A stretch of 64,000 nt of DNA from Silicimonas algicola (GTDB taxonomy: Bacteria; Pseudomonadota; Alphaproteobacteria; Rhodobacterales; Rhodobacteraceae). This document shows, piece after piece, positions 10,363-21,070 of this stretch (position 1 is the first letter of the stretch; the number at the start of each line of letters is the position of its first letter). The notes beneath the pieces are model-generated. The model was not told the origin of the DNA. It searched no databases and saw nothing but the letters and a program-made list of their open reading frames with translations. The position numbers and the translations under genes were made by a program. The DNA is taken from contig NZ_QGGV01000009.1 in NCBI RefSeq assembly GCF_003148765.1, forward strand, positions 121,817 to 185,816, given 5' to 3'.

Positions 10363-10560
10363 TGCCTCTGCCCCTTGTCGCGGCGCCGACCTTCAGGCCG
10401 GCAGGTCCGCTCGTCCGGTTCCAACCGTCCGGTCCGACGGTCTGCCATATTGTTGCCCCATTTCTGCCTTGTTGCGGACATCACAGCAATAACCTCTGAA
10501 AACTAAATGAATTTCTGGACAATTTCGTGTCCTGAATGGTGCGACATTGCATCAATAAAG

Positions 10561-10592
10561 AAACAAAAAAGGGCCACGCCGAAGAATGGCCC
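10561..10592 (-). terminator. Rho-independent terminator after leuD
   Basis: On the minus strand GGGCCA pairs with TGGCCC around a 10-nt loop and is followed by TTTTTTGTTT. It lies 25 nt past the leuD stop and separates leuD from the downstream membrane-protein gene. Confidence 0.85.
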
Positions 10593-10616
10593 CGCATCTT
10601 GTGGTTGTCGGATCGA

Positions 10617-11225
10617 TCAGACCCAGGGACGCTCCTGGCCTGCCTTTGCCTCGTAGGCGTCGATGGACGAAGCCGCGTTCTCGATCGTCAGGCCGATGTC
10701 GTCGAGCCCGTTCAGAAGGCAGTGCTTCTTGAACTCGTCGACTTCGAACGAAATGGAGCCGCCGTCCGGCCCGGTGATCGTCTGGCTCTCGAGGTCGACC
10801 GTGACGACAGCGTTGGCGCCCCGCTCGGCGTCGTCCATCAGCTTGTCGACGTCTTCCTGCGGCAGCGCGATGGGCAGGATGCCGTTCTTGAAGCAGTTGT
10901 TGTAGAAGATGTCGGCAAAGCTCGTCGAGATCACGCAGCGGATGCCGAAGTCCAGCAGCGCCCAGGGCGCGTGCTCGCGCGACGAACCGCAGCCGAAGTT
11001 GTCGCCCGCGACGAGGATCTGCGCATTCCGGTAGGCCGGCTTGTTCAGCACGAAATCCGGGTTTTCGTTACCCTCGCGGTCGAAACGCATCTCGTCGAAC
11101 AGGTTCACGCCCAGCCCGGTACGCTTGATCGTCTTCAGGAACTGCTTCGGGATGATCATGTCGGTGTCGATGTTCACAAGCGGCATCGGCGCCGCGATAC
11201 CCGTGAGCTTGGTGAATTTGTCCAT
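10617..11225 (-). CDS. leuD: 3-isopropylmalate dehydratase small subunit
   Basis: 202 aa, typical for LeuD. It partners LeuC in isomerising 2- to 3-isopropylmalate. Family signatures are [19 protein letters not shown] near the N-terminus and [16 protein letters not shown] in the swivel domain. The ATG at 11225 is the usual start ([11 protein letters not shown]). It is separated from leuC by two VPLPA-CTERM genes although LeuC and LeuD form one heterodimer; a terminator lies on each side. Confidence 0.96.
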   Translation of the reverse strand: MDKFTKLTGIAAPMPLVNIDTDMIIPKQFLKTIKRTGLGVNLFDEMRFDREGNENPDFVLNKPAYRNAQILVAGDNFGCGSSREHAPWALLDFGIRCVISTSFADIFYNNCFKNGILPIALPQEDVDKLMDDAERGANAVVTVDLESQTITGPDGGSISFEVDEFKKHCLLNGLDDIGLTIENAASSIDAYEAKAGQERPWV

Positions 11226-11296
11226 CCGGCGGTCCTTTCCTGAAGCCGCAGCGTTTCTGCCCCACGAGGGGACAGGGCGCAAGGGCGCACGACAGA

Positions 11297-11319
11297 CGAA
11301 AGGGCCCCGTGAGGGGCCC
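11297..11319 (-). terminator. Terminator-like hairpin after the first VPLPA-CTERM gene
   Basis: On the minus strand GGGGCCC... forms a 7-bp stem (arms 11302-11308 and 11313-11319) with a 4-nt loop, followed by a short TTTCG. It lies between the stop of the exported-protein gene and the leuD start, so leuD is likely transcribed separately. The T-run is short. Confidence 0.6.
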
Positions 11320-11342
11320 CTGATGTCGTCTTTGGGCCTGAG

Positions 11343-12059
11343 TCAGCGCCGCCTGCGCACCGCAGCAAGGCCTGCCAGACCGCCCAGCAGCAGAAGCGCC
11401 GTGCCGGGCAGCGGCACTTCGGGCGGGTTGTCTTCGCCGGGAAGCGTCCGGAAAACGCCCACCAGGGAGGCCGAGTTGATTGCGTTCTCGCGCGTCCAGA
11501 ACTCGGTCAGCACGTCTCCGCCCCGATAGAACCCGAGGATATCGAGGACATAGCTCACCCCGTCGATGACGAAGCTGTCCGACTGGCCGAGGTTCAGCGT
11601 CGCCGTCACGCGGTCGGCGCAGCCTGCGGCGTTGACGCCCTGGCGGTTCCTCTCGCCGTTGGCGCAGGTGCGGGGGCTGTTGGCAGTCTCCCAATGCGCG
11701 AACGAGAAGACTGACGTGAACGTCCGGTCCAGCCCATCGACCATGAAACTGACAGCCAGGTCGGTCGTCTCGAGAAAGCTGCCCCTGATCGGATGGTTGA
11801 GGTGCTGAAAGAGGCCCAGGTTGAAGGGCGTCTCTTCCTCGGCATGGATCGTGCCCGGCGTCGGAGCGAAGGTGTATCCGCTCTTGCCCCAGCCCGTGCT
11901 TTTACCCCAGCTGATCCGCGACGTGCCTTGACCGCTGACGGCCGGGCCAGCGTTTTCCCAGATGCCATGGACTGACGTGATGTCCAGGGTGGCCGCGGAT
12001 GCAGAGCCTCCCAGACAAAGCGCGGCACAAAGGACCGCGAAGAACCTTTGAAGTTTCAT
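11343..12059 (-). CDS. VPLPA-CTERM sorted exported protein, THxN-like, copy 1
   Basis: 238 aa. A signal peptide (MKLQRFFAVLCAALCLGGSASA) leads into an all-beta-looking domain with two Cys (CANGERN and GCADRVTATLNLGQ). The C-terminal sorting signal is VPLPGTALLLLGGLAGLA followed by an Arg cluster, the VPLPA-type PEP-CTERM/exosortase signal of Rhodobacteraceae. It aligns by eye along its whole length with the next gene, including ITS.HGIW, HPIRGSFL, GVNAAGCAD and DGVSYVLDILGF, so the two are tandem paralogs. The expected fate is export and processing at the cell surface. No exosortase gene is in the window, and the function is unknown. Confidence 0.85.
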   Translation of the reverse strand: MKLQRFFAVLCAALCLGGSASAATLDITSVHGIWENAGPAVSGQGTSRISWGKSTGWGKSGYTFAPTPGTIHAEEETPFNLGLFQHLNHPIRGSFLETTDLAVSFMVDGLDRTFTSVFSFAHWETANSPRTCANGERNRQGVNAAGCADRVTATLNLGQSDSFVIDGVSYVLDILGFYRGGDVLTEFWTRENAINSASLVGVFRTLPGEDNPPEVPLPGTALLLLGGLAGLAAVRRRR

Positions 12060-12114
12060 CTACCACCTACTCACGCGGCGCGACTCAGCGCGTCGCCGGA
12101 ATTTCCACACACTA

Positions 12115-12193
12115 GTGACACAGTATGGCCACAATCGATCCATGCAACAACTGACCTAACCGTTGGTTAATGACCAACGGCAGATAGTGTCAC
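12115..12193. repeat. Nested inverted repeats between the two VPLPA-CTERM genes
   Basis: An 8-bp perfect dyad, CCGTTGGT (12160-12167) and ACCAACGG (12173-12180), flanks TAATG. Outside it GTGACAC (12115-12121) pairs with GTGTCAC (12187-12193). Two concentric dyads sit upstream of copy 1 and about 70 bp past copy 2's stop. They could be an operator or an RNA hairpin; no T-run follows. Confidence 0.6.
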
Positions 12194-12265
12194 CGAAAAG
12201 TGACGCCCTGTACGGCTGATAGGCGTGAGAAAGGACGCGGCGAAGGGACGCCGCGTTCCTGGATG

Positions 12266-13003
12266 TCAGCCTTTGCGCCGCAGAAGCGGCAGCGCCCCGA
12301 GACCGGCCAGAAGCAGAAGCGCGGTGGCGGGCAGGGGAACCTCGGACGGGGTTTCCGGATCAGGTCCCGGACCGGGCTGTTCGACGTCGGTCGAGAACAC
12401 CGCCAGCAACTGCGCGGCGTTCGACTGGTTCTCGGTCGTCCAGAAATCCGTCAGCTTCTGGCCAAGGTACTGGAAGCCCATGATGTCGAGGACATAGTTC
12501 ACCCCGTCGATGGAAAAGACCTCGGACCGGCCCTGGTTCAGGGTCGCCGTTACCAGGTCGGCGCAGCCGTTGGCGTTCACGCCCTGTGCGTTCGCCTCGC
12601 CGTTGCGGCAGCGTGCCGGGCTGTTCGGCGTCTCGTCGTGCAGGAACGAGAAGACCGAGACGATGGGGTTGGCCAAGCCAGCGATCTCCAGCGTTACACG
12701 CAGGTTCGCGCTTTGCAGGAAGCTGCCCCGGATCGGGAAGTTGTTGTGGGTGAAGGTGCCGATGACGAAGTCGCTGTCGCTTTCGACCGTGACCGGCGTT
12801 GCCGCATGGTCGAAGCTATAGCCGCTTCTCCGGGTCTCTGCGGGAACGCCCCAACTGATGTCCTCCGAGCCGATGCCGGACACCGTCGGGGTCGACGACG
12901 ACCAGATGCCCGAAATCGAGGTGATGGTCAGCGAAGCTGCGGCCGCCGGACCGGCCACACACAGGGCCGCCGTGGCGATGGCCGCCATACGTGCAAGAAA
13001 CAT
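12266..13003 (-). CDS. VPLPA-CTERM sorted exported protein, THxN family, copy 2
   Basis: 245 aa and paralogous to the neighbouring gene. The signal peptide is MFLARMAAIATAALCVAGPAAA. The body contains GTFTHNNFPIRGSFLQ, which carries the T-H-x-N motif that names a PEP-CTERM protein family, and GVNANGCADLVTATLNQG. A proline-rich linker (PGPGPDPETPSE) leads to the sorting signal VPLPATALLLLAGLGALP and a basic tail. The canonical VPLPA is kept here, whereas copy 1 has VPLPG. The biochemical role is unknown; context gives only surface location. The gap 13004-13140 before leuC contains an imperfect hairpin and nothing else recognisable. Confidence 0.87.
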   Translation of the reverse strand: MFLARMAAIATAALCVAGPAAAASLTITSISGIWSSSTPTVSGIGSEDISWGVPAETRRSGYSFDHAATPVTVESDSDFVIGTFTHNNFPIRGSFLQSANLRVTLEIAGLANPIVSVFSFLHDETPNSPARCRNGEANAQGVNANGCADLVTATLNQGRSEVFSIDGVNYVLDIMGFQYLGQKLTDFWTTENQSNAAQLLAVFSTDVEQPGPGPDPETPSEVPLPATALLLLAGLGALPLLRRKG

Positions 13004-13140
13004 GTCTCTTCCTCAATGATGACGACGCGCTTGCTTGCGCGACTTGTTCTCATGAGGAACCAATTTATCAGAGTCCGTGCAGACTGTAGAGAGCCGCCGC
13101 GAAAGATTTCCGCGACGGCCTCAGCCGTGGCAGCGGCGCC

Positions 13141-14547
13141 TCACATCAGGTCGCGCACGTCGGTCAGCCGTCCGGTGATCGCCGCCGCGGCCGCCATGCC
13201 GGGCGACAGAAGGTGCGTCCGGCCCTTGTAGCCTTGGCGTCCCTCGAAGTTGCGGTTCGAGGTCGAGGCGCAGCGTTCGCCCGGCGCAAGCTGGTCCGGA
13301 TTCATGCCGAGGCACATCGAACACCCGGCCATCCGCCACTCGAATCCGGCCTCCTGAAGCTTCTGCGCCAGCCCCTCTTCTTCCGCCTGAAGCCGCACAA
13401 GGCCTGAGCCGGGTACGATCATCGCGCGTAGGCCTTCCTTGACGCGCCTGCCCTCCATGATCTTCGCCACCTCGCGCAGATCCTCGATCCGCCCGTTGGT
13501 GCAGGACCCGATGAAGACCGTGTCGATTTCGATCTCCGACAGCTTCTGCCCCGGCGTCAGGCCCATGTAGTCCAGCGACCGCCGCGCGGCCTCGACCTTG
13601 CCGCCCTGGAAGTCCTCGGGGGCCGGCACGACGCCGGTGATCGGCAGTACGTCCTCGGGCGAGGTGCCCCAGGTCACGACCGGCGGGATGTCCTCGGCCT
13701 TGAGGCGCACGACCTTGTCGAAATGAGCGCCCTCGTCGGTGGTCAGGCTATTCCAGTATTCCAGCGCCATCTCCCACTGCCCCGCCTTGGGCGCATGGGC
13801 GCGACCCTTCACATAGGCGAAGGTCTTCTCGTCGGGCGCAATCAGCCCCGCGCGCGCGCCGCCCTCGATCGCCATGTTGCAGACCGTCATCCGGCCTTCC
13901 ATCGACAGCGCCCGGATCGCCGAGCCGCGGTACTCGATGACGTGGCCCGTGCCGCCCGCCGTGCCGGTCTTGCCGATGACCGTCAGGGTGATGTCCTTGG
14001 CCGTCACGCCGGGGGCAAGGTCGCCCTCGACCTCGACCAGCATGTTCTTCGCCTTCTTCTGGATCAGCGTCTGCGTCGCCAGCACATGCTCGACCTCGGA
14101 CGTCCCGATCCCGTGCGCCAGCGCCCCGAAGGCGCCATGCGTCGCGGTGTGGCTGTCGCCGCAGACGATGGTCATGCCGGGCTGGGTCCAGCCCTGCTCG
14201 GGTCCGACGATGTGGACGATGCCCTGGCGCGCATCGTCGATGTCATAGATCTCGATCCCGAAATCCTTGGCGTTCTGCCGCAGCGCCTCGACCTGGATGC
14301 GCGACTGCTCGTCCTTGATGCCCTCGAGGCGGGTCGGGTCGGTCGGCACGTTGTGGTCGGGCACCGCAACCGTCTTCTCGGGCGCGCGGACGCCGCGCCC
14401 GGTCATCCGCAGACCCTCGAAGGCCTGCGGGCTCGTCACCTCGTGGACCAGGTGGCGGTCGATGTAGAGGTGGCAGGTGCCATCCTCGGCGCGGTGGACG
14501 ACGTGGTCGTCCCAGATCTTGTCATAGATGGTGCGGGGTGCGGTCAT
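13141..14547 (-). CDS. leuC: 3-isopropylmalate dehydratase large subunit
   Basis: 468 aa, full length. It is the [4Fe-4S] subunit of isopropylmalate isomerase in leucine synthesis. [16 protein letters not shown], the cluster Cys in [13 protein letters not shown] and the C..C pair in [12 protein letters not shown] are all present, and it ends in the active-site region [10 protein letters not shown]. The start [12 protein letters not shown] has AAGGA 9 nt upstream. It is the first of the dispersed leu genes here; leuD follows after two unrelated genes. Confidence 0.96.
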   Translation of the reverse strand: MTAPRTIYDKIWDDHVVHRAEDGTCHLYIDRHLVHEVTSPQAFEGLRMTGRGVRAPEKTVAVPDHNVPTDPTRLEGIKDEQSRIQVEALRQNAKDFGIEIYDIDDARQGIVHIVGPEQGWTQPGMTIVCGDSHTATHGAFGALAHGIGTSEVEHVLATQTLIQKKAKNMLVEVEGDLAPGVTAKDITLTVIGKTGTAGGTGHVIEYRGSAIRALSMEGRMTVCNMAIEGGARAGLIAPDEKTFAYVKGRAHAPKAGQWEMALEYWNSLTTDEGAHFDKVVRLKAEDIPPVVTWGTSPEDVLPITGVVPAPEDFQGGKVEAARRSLDYMGLTPGQKLSEIEIDTVFIGSCTNGRIEDLREVAKIMEGRRVKEGLRAMIVPGSGLVRLQAEEEGLAQKLQEAGFEWRMAGCSMCLGMNPDQLAPGERCASTSNRNFEGRQGYKGRTHLLSPGMAAAAAITGRLTDVRDLM

Positions 14548-14751
14548 GGCGGTGTTCCTTGGCGGAGATGTGGCCCGAGGGCCGGACAGGGACGAAGGGC
14601 TGCCTCCGGGCTCAGAGCCCGGCCAGCACGGTCCGCCTCGATCCGTGAAAGCGCCACGGCAGGCGGGCACGATCGTCCATGTCGAAAAAACGCGTCATGC
14701 GCCGCGTGATACTACCCTGCGGCACGCAGAACAAGCGGCGTGAAACGCATC

Positions 14752-14781
14752 GCCCCGCCCAGGTGGGGGACCGGGCGGGGC
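14752..14781. other. Strong hairpin in the leuC-apt intergenic region (14548-14863)
   Basis: A perfect 9-bp stem, GCCCCGCCC and GGGCGGGGC, encloses 12 nt about 200 nt upstream of leuC and past the apt stop on the same strand. No T-run follows on either strand, so a terminator is possible but not shown. I saw no Leu-rich leader peptide in this 316-nt gap and nothing else recognisable. Confidence 0.5.
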
Positions 14782-14863
14782 GCAACTCGTGAGAGACACC
14801 TGATCTGCAGATCGTGCGCCCGTCCTAGGGGCCGAATCCTAAAGATCGCTTAAAATTCGACGA

Positions 14864-15406
14864 TCACGCGCCTTCGAATTCGCAGAGGACATGCACGTCC
14901 ATCCCCAGCGCCTCCAGCTTCCTGCGCCCGCCCAGATCAGGCAGGTCGATGATGAAGGCACACCCGACGATGTCGCCGCCCATCCGCTCGATCAGCCGGA
15001 TGCCGGCCTCGCAGGTCCCGCCCGTGGCCAGAAGGTCGTCGACGACAAGCACCTTCTCGCCTGGCTGGATGGCGTCGTCGTGGACCTCCATCACTGCCTC
15101 GCCGTATTCCAGCGTATAGGCCTGCGTCAGCGTGGCGCCCGGCAGCTTGCCCTTCTTGCGGATCGGCACGAAGCCGACCGACAGCTGGTGCGCGATGGCG
15201 CCGCCGATGATGAACCCCCGCGCCTCGAGCCCCACGACCTTGTCGATGCGCTCTCCGGCATAGGGGTGCAGAAGCTGGTCGATGCAGATGCGAAAGCCGC
15301 GTGCGTCCGCGAACAGCGTCGTCACGTCGCGGAACATGATCCCTTCGTGGGGGAAATCCACGATGGTGCGGATGTAGTCCTTGACCGTCTTCTTCCGGTT
15401 GTCCAT
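14864..15406 (-). CDS. apt: Adenine phosphoribosyltransferase
   Basis: 180 aa, full length. It salvages adenine to AMP using [19 protein letters not shown] and the PRPP-binding loop [13 protein letters not shown] are intact. It serves the same salvage route as mtnP about 0.8 kb away, since MTA phosphorylase releases adenine. The start [15 protein letters not shown] at 15406 is family-typical. Confidence 0.96.
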   Translation of the reverse strand: MDNRKKTVKDYIRTIVDFPHEGIMFRDVTTLFADARGFRICIDQLLHPYAGERIDKVVGLEARGFIIGGAIAHQLSVGFVPIRKKGKLPGATLTQAYTLEYGEAVMEVHDDAIQPGEKVLVVDDLLATGGTCEAGIRLIERMGGDIVGCAFIIDLPDLGGRRKLEALGMDVHVLCEFEGA

Positions 15407-15467
15407 CGCCTGACCTATCCTGACGCCCGGGTCATCAAGACGGCTCGAACCGGGAAAGGCAATACGG

Positions 15468-16175
15468 TTGGACCGACGCAACGGGCTTCTCCTCCTCGCG
15501 ATCCTCGCCGCCCTCGCGGCAGGCTGGCAGCTCTGGCTCGCGCAGGACGACGACCTCGCCTTCGCCCCGGTCGAGGGCCTGCCCGGCTGGCGGCAGGTCG
15601 CGTTCGACGGCATCACCGACCCCGGAGGCTCGGCCACCGGCGCGATCCTCGCCGGGATCGAGGCGACCGAACGGCGCGATCTTTCGCCCGCCGACCTCTG
15701 CGCCGTTCTCTACCCGGCGACGGGGCAGGGGGTCCCGGCCGCGATCTTCACCGACGCCAACTGCCCGAACTGCCGCAGCCTCGAGGCGAAGCTCGCCACC
15801 CGAACCGACCGCCTGGATCTCACCCGCCTCCAGCTCCCCCTTCTCGGTCCCGGCTCCGAGACCGCCGCAAAGGCCGAGATCGCCGCAGGCCTCCTCGGCG
15901 TCACGCTCGACGCCACACCGCGCGGCCGAGGCGCCGACGCCATGATCCGCCAGGGCGCCGTCTCCGCAGGCATCGACCCCGCCACCTTTGCCGAAACGAT
16001 GGACAGCCCCGAGGTCGCCCGCACCCTCGCCACCCACGCCGCCGCCGCCGACACCCTCGGCGTCTGGGGCACGCCCGCGCTCACGCTCGGCACCACCCTC
16101 GTCATGGGAGACGTCCCGGCCGACACCCTCGACCGCCTCATCGCGCTCGAACAGGACCGCCCGCGCTGCCCCTGA
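15468..16175 (+). CDS. Membrane-anchored thioredoxin-fold (DsbA-like) protein with CPNC motif
   Basis: 235 aa, starting at a TTG (15468) with AAAGG upstream. One N-terminal hydrophobic helix ([20 protein letters not shown]) should anchor it facing the periplasm. The body has [16 protein letters not shown], a CxxC redox motif in thioredoxin-fold position, and [11 protein letters not shown], where the cis-Pro expected in thioredoxin folds can be placed. It probably acts as a periplasmic thiol-disulfide oxidoreductase. It is divergent from apt and convergent with mtnP; the very GC-rich codon use is continuous with its neighbours. Confidence 0.75.
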   Translation: MDRRNGLLLLAILAALAAGWQLWLAQDDDLAFAPVEGLPGWRQVAFDGITDPGGSATGAILAGIEATERRDLSPADLCAVLYPATGQGVPAAIFTDANCPNCRSLEAKLATRTDRLDLTRLQLPLLGPGSETAAKAEIAAGLLGVTLDATPRGRGADAMIRQGAVSAGIDPATFAETMDSPEVARTLATHAAAADTLGVWGTPALTLGTTLVMGDVPADTLDRLIALEQDRPRCP

Positions 16176-16229
16176 TCTTCATCGGTCCGCTAATATCCCG
16201 GGGAGCGCGAGGGGCAGAGCCCCTCGTTC

Positions 16230-17102
16230 CTAAAGCACCCGCCCCGCCACCGCGTCGAGCTTCGCCACGAACTCCGGATCCCGCGCCTCGGGCCGCGTCA
16301 GGATCGCATGGTCCAGCGCCCGGTCGCAGCCCTGCCCGCAGGCCGCCCGCTCGCCGGACAGCCGCCCCGGCAGACCCGCGGCCAATGCGCGGCCCTTCTC
16401 GGCATTCCCCATCAGCGTGCGGATGATCTCGCTCACGTCCACCTCGCCGTGGTCGGGATGCCAGGAGTCATAGTCCGTGATCATCGCCACGCTCGCGTAA
16501 CAAAGCTCCGCCTCGCGGGCGAGCTTGGCCTCGGGCATGTTCGTCATCCCGATCACGTCGCAGCCCCAGACCTCGCGATACATCCGCGACTCGGCCAGGG
16601 TCGAGAACTGAGGCCCCTCCATCGCCAGGTACGTCCCGCCCCGATGCACCTTCGCCCCCGCCGCTTCCGCCGCCTCGGCCGCGACCGCGCCCAGCCGCGC
16701 ACAGGTCGGATGCGCGACGCTCACATGCGCCACACAGCCCGTCCCGAAAAAAGACTTCTCGCGCGCGAAGGTGCGGTCGATGAACTGGTCGACGATCACG
16801 AAGTCCCCGGGCGCCATCTCCTCGCGGAACGACCCGCAGGCCGAGACGCTGACCACGTCCGTCACTCCAAGGCGCTTCAGCGCGTCGATGTTGGCGCGGT
16901 AGGGCACCGTCGTCGGCGAATGCACATGCCCGCGACCGTGCCGCGGCAGGAAAGCCATTCGCACACCGTTCAGCGACCCCGTCAGGATCCGGTCCGAGGG
17001 CTCACCCCAGGGCGTGTCCACCGCCACCCACTCCGAGCCCTCCAGCCCCTCGATCTCGTAGATGCCGCTGCCGCCGATGACGCCGATGACCGTGTCGTTC
17101 AT
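16230..17102 (-). CDS. mtnP: S-methyl-5'-thioadenosine phosphorylase
   Basis: 290 aa. It cleaves methylthioadenosine to adenine and methylthioribose-1-phosphate in the methionine salvage route. GVIGGSGIY at the N-terminus, FLPRHGRGHVHSPTTVPYRAN, VSACGSFREEMAPGDFV and TYLAMEGPQFSTLAESRMYR followed by GMTNMPEAKLAREAELCY are signatures of the MTAP subgroup of purine nucleoside phosphorylases. The adenine released feeds apt nearby. Confidence 0.95.
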   Translation of the reverse strand: MNDTVIGVIGGSGIYEIEGLEGSEWVAVDTPWGEPSDRILTGSLNGVRMAFLPRHGRGHVHSPTTVPYRANIDALKRLGVTDVVSVSACGSFREEMAPGDFVIVDQFIDRTFAREKSFFGTGCVAHVSVAHPTCARLGAVAAEAAEAAGAKVHRGGTYLAMEGPQFSTLAESRMYREVWGCDVIGMTNMPEAKLAREAELCYASVAMITDYDSWHPDHGEVDVSEIIRTLMGNAEKGRALAAGLPGRLSGERAACGQGCDRALDHAILTRPEARDPEFVAKLDAVAGRVL

Positions 17103-17217
17103 GTGCTGTCTCCTGTCCCGTTTGGCCCGACTAGAGGGGTCGGGTGGGAGATTGGCAACTCACATGTCCGCGCCGTGGGACGCGCATCTGGCTGCGGGCT
17201 GGGCAGAGACTTGGCTG

Positions 17218-17607
17218 CTATCCCGTTACCCGCATCCGCTCGAATATTGCCTGAAGTGCAGTGATCTCATCCTCATCTAGGAGCTTTCTCAGATACCTCT
17301 CCGAAGCGCTCAGTTCGTCGAGGCAGTGCGCAACTTGCTCTGAGAAGTCACCTTTCGCGAACAGGTCGTAGTCCAATTGAGGAGCGCAATAGAACACTCC
17401 CTCCTTTAGATCGACTTCTGAGCGCGCGGGATAATAGCGTCTTAGCGTGGCATCCATGATTATGGGAATAAAACAAATCTTTACTTCCGACGAAGCCAGC
17501 GGCGAAAATGCCTGTTCTCGGCGAAAGGACTCCTCAAGGTATGTGCCGACACGGAGATACCGTTGAAAGACCCCGGCGCTGACTTCGCCTGTCCACGAAA
17601 ACTTCAT
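17218..17607 (-). CDS. Small AT-richer orphan protein, possibly immunity-like
   Basis: 129 aa from the ATG at 17607; no strong ribosome-binding site is visible, so the start is uncertain. There is no signal peptide or membrane segment. It contains RRYYPARSEVDLKEGVFYCAPQLDYDLFAKGDFSEQVAHCLDEL, here cited as 17312-17445 in pieces: YYPARS, FYCAPQLDYD and DFSEQVAHCL. That arrangement recalls polymorphic-toxin immunity proteins, but I cannot assign a family. Base composition is less GC-rich than the flanking genes, and the gene follows a terminator and an apparently degraded stretch, which suggests transfer. No toxin gene is adjacent. Confidence 0.55.
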   Translation of the reverse strand: MKFSWTGEVSAGVFQRYLRVGTYLEESFRREQAFSPLASSEVKICFIPIIMDATLRRYYPARSEVDLKEGVFYCAPQLDYDLFAKGDFSEQVAHCLDELSASERYLRKLLDEDEITALQAIFERMRVTG

Positions 17608-17715
17608 GTCGAAACCGTCTACCGTTTGCGAAAAGCGGTCAACTGTGGGTCCACTGGATGGCGATTTGGTCTCGCGTATAAGGCTTGACGACCCACGCCC
17701 ACCTCCTAAACGCGA

Positions 17716-17744
17716 AAAACCCCCGCTTTCAACAAGCGAGGGGT
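17716..17744 (-). terminator. Rho-independent terminator in the 17608-17954 gap
   Basis: On the minus strand CCCC-T-CGCTT pairs with AAGCG-CCCC's complement around GTTGA, with one bulged base, and is followed by TTTTTCGC. It would end transcripts entering from above 17745. The rest of this 347-nt gap has only short frames on the minus strand, including a 25-codon GTG frame with AGGAGG in front, and looks like a gene remnant. Confidence 0.7.
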
Positions 17745-17954
17745 CCCTCGTCTCGGTGTGGGGGTTCCCCGATGCCGCGGGCTGGGTGGGGGCTGTTGAT
17801 TCCACGGTATCGGGGATAGCGTCTTTCGCTACATGATCTTGATGCCCTGCAACTTGGGCAACATGACGTCCGGCGCATCCCGGGGCAGAGGTTTTTTTGT
17901 GGCGAAGTTGCGGCGAGGCTTGATTCACTCCCCCCGCGGGGGCAGGATCCGCCC

Positions 17955-18302
17955 ATGACGGTCCAGGACCCGACGCCCTTCCCGAAATCCAGCCCGGTGC
18001 CCGAGCAGGTCGCCTTTGATCGCCAGGAACTCAACGTCATCCTCGGCGTCTACGGACGCATGGTCTCGGCCGGCGAGTGGCGCGACTACGGCATGTCCTT
18101 CCTGCGCGAGGTCGCCGTCTTCTCGATCTTCCGCCGCACCGCCGAGGTGCCGATGTACCGCATCGAGAAGCGCCCGAAGCTCCGCCAGAAGCAGGGCATG
18201 TACGCCGTCATCGGCATGGACGGCCGCATCCTCAAGCGCGGCTCCGACCTCCGCGCCGTCCTCCGCGTCCTCGAGCGCAAGCTGATCCGCCCGGTCGACT
18301 AG
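17955..18302 (+). CDS. DUF2794 family protein
   Basis: 115 aa. FDRQELNVILGVYGRMVSAGEWRDY and MYRIEKRPKLRQKQGMYAVIG match the DUF2794 family, a short cytoplasmic protein found across alphaproteobacteria with no assigned function. It is basic at the C-terminus and has no membrane segment. It is convergent with the NlpC/P60 gene, whose stop overlaps its own end by 4 nt. Confidence 0.88.
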   Translation: MTVQDPTPFPKSSPVPEQVAFDRQELNVILGVYGRMVSAGEWRDYGMSFLREVAVFSIFRRTAEVPMYRIEKRPKLRQKQGMYAVIGMDGRILKRGSDLRAVLRVLERKLIRPVD

Positions 18303-19128
18303 CGTCCTGGTTTCAGCATCAGAAGCGGCTCGCCGACATCCGTCTTCTTGATCCGGTCGATGGCCTCTGTCAGCGGCTCGACCGCGACGGCCATGTGATG
18401 CGCGTTGGCGTGAACGATGAACACCTCGTCCGCCATCATCGCCACATGCCCCCGCCAGAACACCAGGTCGCCCCGCTTCAGCGCGCCATGTTCGAGGCTC
18501 GCCCCCTCCATCGCCATCTGCAGGTCGCTGTCCGGCGGACAGGCGCGCCCCGCGGCACGGAACGCCGCCTGCACGAGGCCCGAGCAGTCGATCCCGAACC
18601 CCGTGTTGCCACCCCAGACATAGGGCGTGCCCACCATCATGTGCGCCGCCGTCACCGGGTCCTCGACCTCGGACAGCGGCATCAGGTGGTTCGTCGGCAC
18701 ATAGAGCGGCCCCTCGGGCCCAGCGATCTCGGTCCAAGGCGTCGTCTCGCCCGTCACCGCCACCTCCGCCGACAGGTGCAGGTCAAGGATCGGCGGCACC
18801 TTGAAGCTGGGCGCGGCCCAGGCCCAGGTCGTGCGGATCGCCACCCGGTGCGTGGGCTCTGCCCCCTCCCACAGCGCGTCCGCCTCGACATAGCCGACAT
18901 AGCCATCCTTGCGGCTGACCCCGAAGGCCGCCCGGTCGTTCTCCTCGAGCACCAGGAACGGATCGCCGAAGAGAAGCTGCCGGTCCACCGCCCCATCCGG
19001 GGCGCGCCGCAGCCAGGCCGTCCGCCGCAACTGCCGCGCCTCGCCCTCGACGAACCGCTCGGCCTCGACCTTGCCCTGAAGCGACACATGCGCCACCCGG
19101 CCGTTCGACGCGAGAAGCCGACGGTCGG

Positions 19129-19132
<4 letters not shown>
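18299..19132 (-). CDS. NlpC/P60-family peptidoglycan endopeptidase
   Basis: 277 aa. The N-terminal half resembles SH3-like bacterial domains (repeated ... GYVGYVEADAL). The C-terminal NlpC/P60 domain has YVWGGNTGFGIDCSGLVQ with the catalytic Cys, the catalytic His in LVFWRGHVAMM, and a third polar residue in VIHANAHH-like context (IVHANAHH). It probably hydrolyses cell-wall peptide stems. No signal peptide is evident, so it may act on imported peptides. Its ATG overlaps the stop of the M17 peptidase as ATGA, indicating an operon. Confidence 0.88.
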
Positions 19133-20514
<1,382 letters not shown>

Positions 20515-20576
20515 GATAGGGGTCCTCGCGTGGTTCGGCCGAAATCTAGGACGAACCGCCACAAGGGGAAACCCCG

Positions 20577-20960
20577 TCAAAGCTGGCGATAGCTTATTTC
20601 CAGAAGCGTCGCGAGAGACGCCTCGCCAAGCCGGACGAGACGCGCGACGACCGCCGCCAGCGCGACGTCGTCGTGACCCTTCACAAGCTCCAGCGCGCTG
20701 TCGGCGACCCGCGCAACGTCGGGCAATCCCGTCGCCCGCGCCAGACCGGCGACCGAGGCAAGCGTGCTCGACAGGCGCCGGAACTCGCCGGCGGACCAGG
20801 CGGCCTCTATCGCCGCGAGGCAGACGACGATCTCTTCCACGGCGTCCTCGGCCATTGCAGGCCGTTCGCCGCGCGGACCATCTCCCCCGGCTGAATAGAT
20901 CGCGGGCATGCTGAGGCTCACGGCCTCCCGCGGACACAATACGGCTATCTTCTCGGTCAC
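20577..20960 (-). CDS. Small helical protein of unknown function
   Basis: 127 aa from a GTG at 20960 with AGGG 7 nt upstream; MAEDAVEEI further in is an alternative start. The C-terminal 90 residues are Ala/Leu-rich and predicted helical. I recognise no motif. Its place 62 nt upstream of the M17 gene in the same direction suggests co-transcription. An Hpt-like four-helix fold was considered, but no conserved His context is present. Confidence 0.6.
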   Translation of the reverse strand: MTEKIAVLCPREAVSLSMPAIYSAGGDGPRGERPAMAEDAVEEIVVCLAAIEAAWSAGEFRRLSSTLASVAGLARATGLPDVARVADSALELVKGHDDVALAAVVARLVRLGEASLATLLEISYRQL

Positions 20961-21070
20961 GTTTGATCCCTTTCACTCTACCCGGGCCCGGTGTACCTCG
21001 TCTGGGGAAAAGAATTCGTTGATGTCCGCCGAAGGCTGCGCGGCATTCGATTCAAATTCTGGAGAGCGCC

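Noticed and set aside
14548..14863. Leucine attenuation leader upstream of leuC
   Set aside because: A strong hairpin is present but no short frame with consecutive Leu codons precedes it.
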